The notes under the pieces are model-generated. The model ran no database searches. It was given only the letters and a program-made list of their open reading frames with translations, and was not told the origin of the DNA. A stretch of 64,000 nt of DNA from a bacterium. Lineage in GTDB: Bacteria > Oederibacteriota > CAKKQC01. This document shows positions 35,276 to 43,109 of this stretch, piece by piece. Within the stretch, counting starts at the first letter, position 1. Every line of letters starts with the position of its first letter. The stretch covers positions 1-64,000 of the forward strand of contig CAKKQC010000023.1 of NCBI GenBank assembly GCA_919901855.1. Direction: 5' to 3'. The position numbers were made by a program, and so were the translations under genes.

Positions 35276-36546
35276 CTGGCGAGGTCGTTGAAGAGGGTGA
35301 AAGCCACCAGCGCCAATAGGAGCACGACGCCGACCTGCTGAAGCCTGGCGTAGACGGCCATCGAGAACCGGCGTCGCCGGATTCCCTCGAGGAAGGCCAA
35401 CACGATCATGCCGCCGTCCACGGCCGGAATCGGCAGGAGGTTCACGACCAGCAGCGAGACGTTCAGGACGCCGAGGAAATGGAGGAAGTCCCAGATCCCC
35501 TGTTCCGCCTTGGCCATCCCGAGCCGCACGATCATGACCGGCCCGCCCAGCACGTCCTTCAGACGCTGCTGCCCAGCCACCACGCGCCAGATCGACTTCG
35601 GGATCTCCCAGGCGATCAGGCCCGCCTCCAGGCTCGCCATCTTCACGCACTCGACCGCCGTGAACCGCTTGGTCACCGTCAGCGGGGCCGCGGAGGAGAT
35701 CCCTATGAACGACCGCTTCTGGATCGCATCGCGGCGCGGGGTCACGACCAGCTCGATCGTCTTGGCACCCCGCCGCACCCGGACCTTGACCGCCTTCTCG
35801 GGCGCGTTCGCGAGCACCAGGGACATCTCGGCCCAGCCGCGGATCGGGCGTTCGCCGATGGCGAGCACCCGGTCGCCGGCCTTGAATCCCGCCTTGTCGG
35901 CCCGGTCCATGGGCACGACCCCCCCGACCACGGCATCGACCCGCGGCTGGAACCCGAGCTCCGCGGCCACCGGCAGAGGGAGGGTCATCGGTGCGCGGTC
36001 GCGGACGATTTTCACCGTGGCGGTCTTCCCCGCGCCGGCCCGGTCGAGCTCGTTGTAGATGTCGTACCAGTTGGCGACCGCCACCCCGTTGACCGAGACC
36101 AACCGGTCCCCGGGCCGGAACCCCGCGGCCCACGCGGCTCCCTTCCTGGAAACCTCTCCCGCGACCGGCGGGTGGGTCCCGAGCTCTATCCCGTGCGCGT
36201 AGACCGCCAGGAAGATCGCCCACGCAAGGATGAGATTCATGGTCACGCCCGCGACATAGACGCCGATCCTCGCGTACCACGGCTTGGCCATGAGGTCGTA
36301 GGGCTTGAGGCGCCCCGTCTCCTCCCACTCCTCGCCCGAGAGCTTTACGTACCCGCCCAACGGAGTCGCCTGGACGACGTACTCCGTGTGCCCGACCTTC
36401 ACCCCGAAAAGCTTCGGGGGGAAACCGATCGAGAACTTGAGCACCCGGATCTTGACGAGCCGAGCCGCGACGAAGTGGCCGAACTCGTGCAGGAGGATGG
36501 CGAATCCCAGTCCGATTACGAGCTCGACGATATAGAGAGCCGTCAT
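35272..36546 (-). CDS. rseP: Site-2 zinc metalloprotease RseP
   Basis: 424 aa from the ATG at 36546, overlapping the dxr stop (ATGA). The zinc-binding HEFGH is at 20-24 in the first membrane helix, and the third ligand is in LPIPAVDGG near residue 375. Two PDZ domains lie between (AAGFRPGDRLVSVNG; AGFKAGDRVLAIGERPI), and four membrane helices in all are expected. RseP cuts membrane-embedded substrates such as anti-sigma factors and leftover signal peptides. The neighbours dxr and proS are its usual partners. Identification is secure; the substrate in this organism is unknown. Confidence 0.93.
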   Translation of the reverse strand: MTALYIVELVIGLGFAILLHEFGHFVAARLVKIRVLKFSIGFPPKLFGVKVGHTEYVVQATPLGGYVKLSGEEWEETGRLKPYDLMAKPWYARIGVYVAGVTMNLILAWAIFLAVYAHGIELGTHPPVAGEVSRKGAAWAAGFRPGDRLVSVNGVAVANWYDIYNELDRAGAGKTATVKIVRDRAPMTLPLPVAAELGFQPRVDAVVGGVVPMDRADKAGFKAGDRVLAIGERPIRGWAEMSLVLANAPEKAVKVRVRRGAKTIELVVTPRRDAIQKRSFIGISSAAPLTVTKRFTAVECVKMASLEAGLIAWEIPKSIWRVVAGQQRLKDVLGGPVMIVRLGMAKAEQGIWDFLHFLGVLNVSLLVVNLLPIPAVDGGMIVLAFLEGIRRRRFSMAVYARLQQVGVVLLLALVAFTLFNDLAR

Positions 36547-37721
36547 GGCGTCGCCAATGCCGTGAGCCCCGCCGCCACGACACGGGCCTCCCGGTCGACC
36601 TCGAGGACCTCCCCCACGCTGCGGGGCGCCTTCGGGCGCAGATTCGCCAGCGCCCCGCCGATCACGGCGGGAATGCACCGGAACGGGATCCGGCCGGCCA
36701 GGAAGGCCTCGACCGCTACCTCGTTGGCCGCGTTGAGCACGATCGGCGCCGCCCCGCCCGCCTTTACCGCCGTCCGCGCATGCGCGAGGCACGGAAACCG
36801 CGCCTCGTCGGGCGGCTCGAACGTGAGCGTGCCCACCTTAGCGAGGTTCAGCCGTTCGCGCGCCACCGCCGCGCGCTCCGGCCACGTCAGGGCGACCTGG
36901 ATCGGCAGGCGCATGTCCGGCAGGCCGAGCTGGGCCAGGACCGACCCGTCCACGAATTCGACCAGCGAGTGCACGATCGACTGCGGGTGGATGAGGACGT
37001 CGATCGCGTCGACGGCGAGTCCGAAGAGCCAGTGCGCCTCGATGATCTCGAGGCCCTTATTCATCAACGTCGCGGAGTCGATCGTGACCTTCTTCCCCAT
37101 CGACCACGTAGGATGCTTCAGCGCCTGCCGGACCGTCACGTGGACGAGCGACCGCCGGGTCCGGAACGGCCCGCCCGAGCCGGTGAGCACGAGCCGGCGC
37201 ACGAGGCCGGCGGACCGGCCGTGCAGGCACTGGAAGATGGCGCTGTGCTCGCTGTCCACGGGCACAATCTCGGCTCCCGTCCGCGCGGCTTCGCGGGTCA
37301 CCAAGTCGCCGCCCACGACGAGCGTCTCCTTGTTAGCGAGTGCGACGCGCTTCCCCCGCCGGACCGCCTCGAACGTGGGAGCCAGCCCCGCGCTTCCGAC
37401 GAGCGCCGAAACCACGATTCCGGCCTCCGGACGCCCGGCGGCCTCCACGACTCCCGCGCGGCCGGGCAGGATCTCGACGCCGCGGCCGACCCGGCGGCGC
37501 AGCTCCTTCGCGGCGGCCGCATCGCAGACGGCGACGAACTTCGGGTGGACCTGGCGGATCTGCCGCTCCAGCCGGTCGATGTCGCGATGCGCGGCCAGGC
37601 CGACGACCGAAAAGCCCGGAAGCCGGCGGATGACTTCGATCGTCGACCGGCCGATCGATCCCGTGGAGCCCAGGATGGTGACGGTCCGCACGGCGCGGCG
37701 CGAGGAGCGGTTCGTTGGCAC
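36543..37721 (-). CDS. dxr: 1-deoxy-D-xylulose 5-phosphate reductoisomerase
   Basis: 392 aa from the GTG at 37721, a normal Dxr length; a much longer frame upstream only runs antiparallel through other genes. NADPH-binding GSTGSIGRSTIEVI lies at the N-terminus. DSEHSAIFQCL and the metal/substrate loop follow, with the dimer region STWSMGKKVTIDSATLMNKGLEIIEAHWLF. Converts DXP to MEP, the first committed step of the MEP pathway. TAGAAT lies 7 bp before the GTG, giving dxr-rseP-proS a possible promoter of its own inside the gap after the glycosyltransferase gene. Confidence 0.95.
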   Translation of the reverse strand: MPTNRSSRRAVRTVTILGSTGSIGRSTIEVIRRLPGFSVVGLAAHRDIDRLERQIRQVHPKFVAVCDAAAAKELRRRVGRGVEILPGRAGVVEAAGRPEAGIVVSALVGSAGLAPTFEAVRRGKRVALANKETLVVGGDLVTREAARTGAEIVPVDSEHSAIFQCLHGRSAGLVRRLVLTGSGGPFRTRRSLVHVTVRQALKHPTWSMGKKVTIDSATLMNKGLEIIEAHWLFGLAVDAIDVLIHPQSIVHSLVEFVDGSVLAQLGLPDMRLPIQVALTWPERAAVARERLNLAKVGTLTFEPPDEARFPCLAHARTAVKAGGAAPIVLNAANEVAVEAFLAGRIPFRCIPAVIGGALANLRPKAPRSVGEVLEVDREARVVAAGLTALATP

Positions 37722-37728
37722 GGGACCT

Positions 37729-37734
37729 ATTCTA
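37729..37734 (-). promoter_or_regulatory. Candidate -10 box of dxr
   Basis: TAGAAT on the minus strand, 7 bases before the GTG at 37721. There is no clear -35 box. It fits the pattern of very short spacing between -10 and start codon seen elsewhere in this window, and supports the GTG start. Confidence 0.4.
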
Positions 37735-37738
37735 ACGG

Positions 37739-39793
37739 CTAACGGTTGCGGACGCCGGTAATCGCATAGCCCGTCCAGCCTTGATGCCGGTATACGACCC
37801 CCAGCCGCTTCCACCACGGATTGACTACGCCAAGCTCCCGGTCGGTCAGCCGGAACCCCGGGCCACGGTCCTGGGAGGCCCGAAACCCGTCCCCGTACAG
37901 GATCACGGCCCGGACCCCCGCCTGCCGGGTCTTGACCTCGAACCGGCGGAGACTCCCGGAATCCTCCGCCCATTCCTTCACCAGCATCCGGTCGTAGATG
38001 CTGCCGGCGCGCCACCGCCGGCCCAGTCCCAGGACCCGGTCCTCGCCCACCAGGAGGACGGTCCCGGCGGGCATATCCTTGAGGACCGCCCCGAATCCCC
38101 GCGCGCCCAGGCGGTCGGTGTACGGCGTCCGCCCGAACGTGTACTCGAACGCCCCGAACCGGTCGTCGAGGTTGAACCGGTGGTGCGCCCGCATGACCAG
38201 GACGGGAAGGAACCAGAGGATGGCGACGCCCATGAGCACCCGCGCGAACCGCGGCGACTCCTCCTCCACCCGTCCGATCAGCCAGCCGTACAGTCCGCAC
38301 GTGGCCGCGAGCGCGGGCAGGAGATACCGGATCAGGTGCGACGAAAGCGACCACGCCAGCCACTCCCCCGCGATCACGCCGAGGACGAGCGCGCCGCCCG
38401 GAGACCATCGCCGCCGGACAACGACGAGCGGGAGAAGGCCGAGCAGGAGCGGGCTCAGGGCGAATGTCCCGAACTCGGTGTCCCCGGGCGCGACGGAGGC
38501 GCGGTACAGGATTCCGGCCCAGCCTCGGAGCGTCTGTCCGGTCACGCCGTAGTGCGTGTTGTCCTGCATCCAGCGGGCGAGGTCCGCCGCCGTGAACCGG
38601 ATCGGGGTGAATATCCCCTGGAGGAACGGGTAGACCGGGTCGCCACCCAGGTACCAGTTCCGGGCCAGCCACGGAGCGACAACGAGGGAGGCCACGGCCA
38701 CGAACCAGATAGCGGGCTGCACGCGCGACCTCCCCTTCGTCCCGGCGACCCCGATCACGAGCAGCCCGAGCGCGAGCAGCCCGCCACGGATCACGGAAAG
38801 GTACTTCGACCCCATCGCGATCCCGGCGAAGACGGCGGCCACGGCCAGGGCTGCCCGGCTGCCGCGCACGGCCCGGATGGCCCAGATCAGGGCGACCGTC
38901 TCCATCAGCGCCCGTAAGTTGTCGCCGAATGAGATCTCGTTCTCGACCATGGTGACCGGCAGGGAGACGAACAGGAAGGCCGCCAGCGCCGCCGTCCAGG
39001 CCGCGGCCTTCGTGCCCGCGAGACGTCCCGCCAGCGCGGCCGCCGCGAGGGCGAGCAGGCCCCCCCAGCACCAGTTCAGGAGCTTGGCCGCCTCCTCCCC
39101 GCCGAAGGCGAGCGCCACGCCGTAGATCATCTCCGTGTTCAGCGGAAGGAATGTCAGGAGATTCTCGGGGCACGGGAAGAATTTGCGCTCGAACAGCAAC
39201 CGCTCGGGCAACCCGAGATGGTACATCTGCCCGTCCGAGAACCACTCCGGACACAGCGACGCGGCAAGGTCCGTCAGCAGGATAACGCCGGAGAGCGCCC
39301 AGAGGAGCACGCTCAGTCCCCGCGCGCCTCCCGCCTCTCCGCCCCTCCCCCCGGCGGGGACCTTCATCGCCACCATCACGACCCCGAGCGCCGCGAGCAC
39401 GACCGGCGTCATCAGTCCGGCCAGCGCCAGTCCCATCACCGCCACCGCCCAGCCGCCGAGACCCAGGCCGATCCGGCTCAGGAGACGTTCTCTCCCGTCG
39501 ATCGGCCTTTCCCGTCCGCCCAGCCACCGCAGGATCCGTCCGCCCGCGCACCAGGCGGCAGCCAGGATCGCGGCGGCGGCCAGGGCGGCCCGGCCGTGCA
39601 CCGGCAGCGCCCGCCCCAGCCCCCCCCACCCCGCCCAGTTCTTGAACCACGCGCGCGGCACGAGCGTGACGGCGTCCTGCAGCGCCCGGGCATCCGGCTG
39701 GGCCACCAGAGCCAGCGCCAGCACCGCGAGCCCGCACAGCACGGTCAGCGGGAACAGTATCCGCCGCGGTATCCACCACCCCTTCAGGAACAT
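37739..39793 (-). CDS. Multi-pass membrane glycosyltransferase-like protein (GT-C)
   Basis: 684 aa from the ATG at 39793 (MFLKGWWIPRR then TM1). A longer frame to 39829 runs into the inverted repeat and the end of the transposase gene, and is probably an artefact of the insertion. About 12-13 membrane helices are predicted. SDGQMYHLGLP (186-196), in a large first loop, resembles the D-x-x-x-YHL motif of GT-C enzymes that use polyprenyl-phosphate sugars (PMT/ArnT-like). The soluble C-terminal ~120 residues are predicted periplasmic. The acceptor is unknown. The mobile element ends one base before its ATG and may have replaced the native upstream region. Confidence 0.55.
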   Translation of the reverse strand: MFLKGWWIPRRILFPLTVLCGLAVLALALVAQPDARALQDAVTLVPRAWFKNWAGWGGLGRALPVHGRAALAAAAILAAAWCAGGRILRWLGGRERPIDGRERLLSRIGLGLGGWAVAVMGLALAGLMTPVVLAALGVVMVAMKVPAGGRGGEAGGARGLSVLLWALSGVILLTDLAASLCPEWFSDGQMYHLGLPERLLFERKFFPCPENLLTFLPLNTEMIYGVALAFGGEEAAKLLNWCWGGLLALAAAALAGRLAGTKAAAWTAALAAFLFVSLPVTMVENEISFGDNLRALMETVALIWAIRAVRGSRAALAVAAVFAGIAMGSKYLSVIRGGLLALGLLVIGVAGTKGRSRVQPAIWFVAVASLVVAPWLARNWYLGGDPVYPFLQGIFTPIRFTAADLARWMQDNTHYGVTGQTLRGWAGILYRASVAPGDTEFGTFALSPLLLGLLPLVVVRRRWSPGGALVLGVIAGEWLAWSLSSHLIRYLLPALAATCGLYGWLIGRVEEESPRFARVLMGVAILWFLPVLVMRAHHRFNLDDRFGAFEYTFGRTPYTDRLGARGFGAVLKDMPAGTVLLVGEDRVLGLGRRWRAGSIYDRMLVKEWAEDSGSLRRFEVKTRQAGVRAVILYGDGFRASQDRGPGFRLTDRELGVVNPWWKRLGVVYRHQGWTGYAITGVRNR

Positions 39794-39794
39794 C

Positions 39795-39820
39795 GGGGAC
39801 GTATTTAAGTATTTAAGTTG
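39795..39820 (+). repeat. Left 26-bp inverted repeat of the Y1 element
   Basis: Begins GGGGACG and contains two tandem copies of TATTTAAG. It is the exact reverse complement of 40850-40875. AT-rich core in otherwise GC-rich DNA. Confidence 0.9.
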
Positions 39821-40835
39821 CGGAGTCAAGCCCCACTCCCAGTTCGATTTCCACGCGACGGCCTCGCTGCACGCCCTGCGTCACTGCCGCCGAGGTCACT
39901 CCCAGGAGCTTGGCTACTGCGACTCCGCGCATCCCGAGATCCTCGACCAACCACTTACACGCGAGTGCCCGCCCCATGACAACAGCCTGGCGCCGATTCG
40001 GTCGTTGGATTGCATCAGCCGATACACCCACAGCCTTTGCCGCCGCTCGTACGGCCGCCTGCGGACTTACCCGCCTGCCTGCCCGCTGCCGTCTGCGTTC
40101 CGCTGCCTCCACCTTCGCCGCAACGCGGGCGATGAACCGCCCTCCACCCAATATGCGCGGGTCATTGCCTCCGCCACCACCCTCTTGCGTAGACTCAACG
40201 TCCATGATGATTCCCCTCATGTGCGACCAACCCCTGGCGAGATCGGGATGCCGGCTCTTCCTCACGCCGTCGGCCAGAAAAGCTGAATACCGGCTCCTCG
40301 CCCGAGACCGATCTCTCGAGAACTCCGCCAGCACATCGTCAGTTTCCTGCCATGGAGCGGACCGCCTCCCGAGCAACGCGGCGTGCCCCGACCATTGGTA
40401 ATCCGTCAGCCCTTCCAGCGATCCAACCAGACCAGCCCGTAGAGGATTCAGGTGAATGTACCGGACCAACTCCAGCAGGTAGCTGTCCTTGTCGCAGAGC
40501 AACGACTTGTACCGATTCCCGAATAGATGTCCAAACCGCCTGTGCCGCCGGTTGTACCGGCCGGCGTAGCGAAGAAGGAGACGATGCATGAGTCTCCAGA
40601 GCGGAACGGCTCCCGTCTGGATCAGCATGTGAACGTGATTGGGCATCAGCGACCATGCGAGACACCTTGCCCCTGCGCGAAGCAGTTCCCGCTCCAGTTC
40701 TCCGATGAAGAAACGGTAATCTGACCGGTCGACAAATACAGGAGCGCCCCCAACCCCCCGCACCATGACGTGATGCAGGGCCCCTGGGAAGTCCAGTCTC
40801 GCCTGACGAGGCATCGTGCCATCATTCTCCGTCAT
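39813..40835 (-). CDS. Y1 (HUH) transposase, REP-associated/IS200-like
   Basis: 340 aa. The N-terminal Y1 transposase domain (~10-135) has the metal-binding HVH in MPNHVHML (67-69) and a catalytic tyrosine in the helix RYAGRYNRRH (Y90 or Y94). The typical GHLFGNRYKSLLCD and YIHLNPLRAGLV segments follow. The C-terminal third (~225-340) is basic and ends with a helix-turn-helix-like stretch (VAKLLGVTSAAVTQGVQRG), as in RAYT-type proteins with a DnaA-like tail. These enzymes cut and join single-stranded DNA at folded ends. The gene appears intact. Its stop codon lies in the left repeat. Confidence 0.88.
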   Translation of the reverse strand: MTENDGTMPRQARLDFPGALHHVMVRGVGGAPVFVDRSDYRFFIGELERELLRAGARCLAWSLMPNHVHMLIQTGAVPLWRLMHRLLLRYAGRYNRRHRRFGHLFGNRYKSLLCDKDSYLLELVRYIHLNPLRAGLVGSLEGLTDYQWSGHAALLGRRSAPWQETDDVLAEFSRDRSRARSRYSAFLADGVRKSRHPDLARGWSHMRGIIMDVESTQEGGGGGNDPRILGGGRFIARVAAKVEAAERRRQRAGRRVSPQAAVRAAAKAVGVSADAIQRPNRRQAVVMGRALACKWLVEDLGMRGVAVAKLLGVTSAAVTQGVQRGRRVEIELGVGLDSAT

Positions 40836-40849
40836 TCAGCGGCTGCATA

Positions 40850-40875
40850 CAACTTAAATACTTAAATACGTCCCC
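40850..40875 (-). repeat. Right 26-bp inverted repeat of the Y1 element
   Basis: Perfect reverse complement of 39795-39820. It ends 9 bp before the stop codon of the DUF362 gene at 40885-40887. Confidence 0.9.
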
Positions 40876-40884
40876 TAGGATCCG

Positions 40885-41655
40885 CTAGGTGAGATGCGGG
40901 ATGGAGCGCCAGTCGAAGCCGAGGAGGGAGGCGGCGAGACGGTCGACCTCGACCGGATCGGCACCCGCGACCAGTTTCATCACGCGCGGCGAGCACTCGG
41001 CGCCGCCTAGGTGGTATTCGGCCAGCCCGACCCGGGCGTCGAGCAGCGTGAGGTCGGGCGTCCGATGGCGGTTGAGGTCCCGGATCGCCTCGTGCATCGC
41101 GCCATGGAACGCGGACTTCTTCCAGTGGCCTCCCTGTTGGTAGTGCGCCGGGGGGGCGAACCCCATCATGTTCTTGAGCGTGCCCGTGATCTTCGCCAGA
41201 CTGTGCGCCTTGAGCACGGGCACCGAGATCACGAAGTGGTCCATCGCGACGGCCGGCATGTGAAATGCGGGGAAAACCCGGCAGGCGGCGTTCCGCAGCA
41301 GGATCGTTGGCGCGGTGTTGAGGTTCAGGAGCGGCACCCCCGTGCGCTTCGACAGCGCCGCGTACCCGAGCTTATCGAACGCCAGCTCAGTGTCGTATGA
41401 CGCCGCGCCGCAGCCCTCGGCGACAACCAGGGACGCCTTCGAGCACGCGCGGCAGTAGGCGATGACGGCCTCCACGCACTCGACCGGGGTCGTCACCGGA
41501 GGCGGTACGGCCTCGACCAGGTTCGGCTTGATCAGGATCGCGTTCTGGCGGGAAAGGAGGCTGGCCGCGCCGGCGGCGTCAAGGACGCGCGGGACGGATT
41601 CGGCATAGGAGACGAACGGCACGACGGAGGGCCGGACGGCCGTCGCCCGGCCCAT
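40885..41655 (-). CDS. DUF362-family protein
   Basis: 256 aa from the ATG at 41655. The sequence ILIKPNLVEAVPPPVTTPVECVEAVIAYCR, then VPVLKAHSLAKITGTLKNMMGFAP and the late TPDLTLLDARVGL are typical of the DUF362 family. Biochemical role unproven; some relatives are fused to ferredoxin domains and are thought to bind iron-sulfur clusters. This copy has no ferredoxin domain. It follows nuoN by 14 bp and is probably co-transcribed with the complex I genes. The mobile element begins 9 bp after its stop. Confidence 0.75.
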   Translation of the reverse strand: MGRATAVRPSVVPFVSYAESVPRVLDAAGAASLLSRQNAILIKPNLVEAVPPPVTTPVECVEAVIAYCRACSKASLVVAEGCGAASYDTELAFDKLGYAALSKRTGVPLLNLNTAPTILLRNAACRVFPAFHMPAVAMDHFVISVPVLKAHSLAKITGTLKNMMGFAPPAHYQQGGHWKKSAFHGAMHEAIRDLNRHRTPDLTLLDARVGLAEYHLGGAECSPRVMKLVAGADPVEVDRLAASLLGFDWRSIPHLT

Positions 41656-41669
41656 GGACGGATCCCCCG

Positions 41670-43109
41670 CTACTGCCATCCCTGGGCCACGCCCATGGCC
41701 AGGTCCAGGAGATACCGCGGCGCCAGCCCGAGCGCGAGGATCCCGAGCACGCATAGAAGAAGGGCCAGCCCTGCCGTGAACCCCGGCTCGATCGGGGCCG
41801 TCGTCGTCGGCTCCTCGATATACATGCGCCGGATCACGAGCAGGTAGTAGTAGAGCGACACGATCGACAGGAGGACCGCCAGCACGACGAGCCACAGGAA
41901 GCGGGAGGGAAACTCCATCGCCGCCGCGAAGAGGTATACCTTCCCGACGAATCCGCCCAACGGAGGGATGCCCGCCAGCGACAGCAGGGAGAGCATCATC
42001 ACGAGCGCCACCAGCGGCGACCGGCGGGACAATCCGGCGAACGCCGCGATCTCGTCCGATCCGGCCGACCGGGACACCACGATCACGGAGATGAACGCGC
42101 CCAGGTTGGTGAAGACGTAGATCGCCAGGAACAGCAGGACCGCGGAGACGCCCCGGGGCGTGCCCGGCACGAACCCGACCAGCAGGTACCCGGCCTGGGC
42201 GATCGACGAGTACGCGAGAAGGCGCTTGATGTTCGTCTGCGGGATCGCCAGGAAGCTCCCGACCAGGAGCGTGCCCGCGGCCATGACCGAGACCAGGAGG
42301 GTCCAGTCCTCCTGGAGGACCCGGAACGGCCCCAGGAGCAGCCGGATCATGATCACGAACCCCGCCGCCTTCGAGGCGACGGAGGCGAAGGCGACCATGG
42401 GGGTGGGGCCGCCCTCGTAGACATCGGGCGCCCACATGTGGAACGGCACCGCGGCCACCTTGAACCCAACCGCCGCGAGCATGAAGACGAGTCCGACCAG
42501 GAACAGGGGTTCGGAGGCGTGCAGGGGACCCGCCACCGCGAGGTCCCGCAGCGCGGTGGAGCCGCCGATGGCGTAGACGAAGGAGGCGCCGAAGAGGAAG
42601 AGCGCGGTCGAGAACGCGCCCACCAGCAGGTACTTTAGCCCCGCCTCCTGCGACTTAGGCTCGCCCCGCCGGAGGGCCGCCATCACGTACAGCGAGAGGC
42701 TCGTGAGCTCGAGAGCGACGAAGAGCGATACCAGCTCGTTGGCGCCCGAGAGGAGGAGCATGCCCGTCGTGGACGACCCCAGGCAGAGGTAATACTCCCC
42801 CGCCCACGATTGGTCCCGCATGTCGCGCAGCGACGCGAGCGTCACGATTACCAGCGCGGACAGGAAGAGGATCTTGAAGTAGCGCGCGAGGCCGTCCACG
42901 ACGAACACGCCGTCCCAGAGCGAGGCGTTCGGCACCGGCCACGCGAAGGCCGCCACCAGGGCCGCAACCGCGCCCGCCAACAGCAGCCAGCCCGCCGGGG
43001 ACCGCCAGTTCCGCGGCCGGATGAGATCGGCGAGGAAGCCCGCCCCAATCCCGGCGAGCAGGATGGCTTCCACGCGGAAGACGCTCAAGTCCACGGCGGG
43101 GAAGCCCAT
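41670..43109 (-). CDS. nuoN: NADH-quinone oxidoreductase subunit N
   Basis: 479 aa from the ATG at 43109, which shares one base with the nuoM stop. About 14 membrane helices of the antiporter-like family. Conserved lysine-bearing helices include EAGLKYLLVGAFSTALFLFG, and the GFKVAAVPFHMWAPDVYEGGPTPMVAF motif is diagnostic for NuoN. It forms one proton channel of the complex I membrane arm. It is the last Nuo gene in the cluster, as in most nuo operons. Confidence 0.95.
   Translation of the reverse strand: MGFPAVDLSVFRVEAILLAGIGAGFLADLIRPRNWRSPAGWLLLAGAVAALVAAFAWPVPNASLWDGVFVVDGLARYFKILFLSALVIVTLASLRDMRDQSWAGEYYLCLGSSTTGMLLLSGANELVSLFVALELTSLSLYVMAALRRGEPKSQEAGLKYLLVGAFSTALFLFGASFVYAIGGSTALRDLAVAGPLHASEPLFLVGLVFMLAAVGFKVAAVPFHMWAPDVYEGGPTPMVAFASVASKAAGFVIMIRLLLGPFRVLQEDWTLLVSVMAAGTLLVGSFLAIPQTNIKRLLAYSSIAQAGYLLVGFVPGTPRGVSAVLLFLAIYVFTNLGAFISVIVVSRSAGSDEIAAFAGLSRRSPLVALVMMLSLLSLAGIPPLGGFVGKVYLFAAAMEFPSRFLWLVVLAVLLSIVSLYYYLLVIRRMYIEEPTTTAPIEPGFTAGLALLLCVLGILALGLAPRYLLDLAMGVAQGWQ

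Larger units (their letters stand above)
39795..40875. mobile_element. IS200/RAYT-like element with perfect 26-bp inverted ends
   Basis: 1081 bp. It holds a single Y1 transposase gene (39813-40835, minus) and is bounded by exact 26-bp inverted repeats. The transposase stop codon lies within the left repeat. The flanking bases (catc on the left, tagg on the right) give no target-site duplication, as expected for Y1 enzymes. It sits between the DUF362 gene and the membrane glycosyltransferase gene. Confidence 0.75.
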
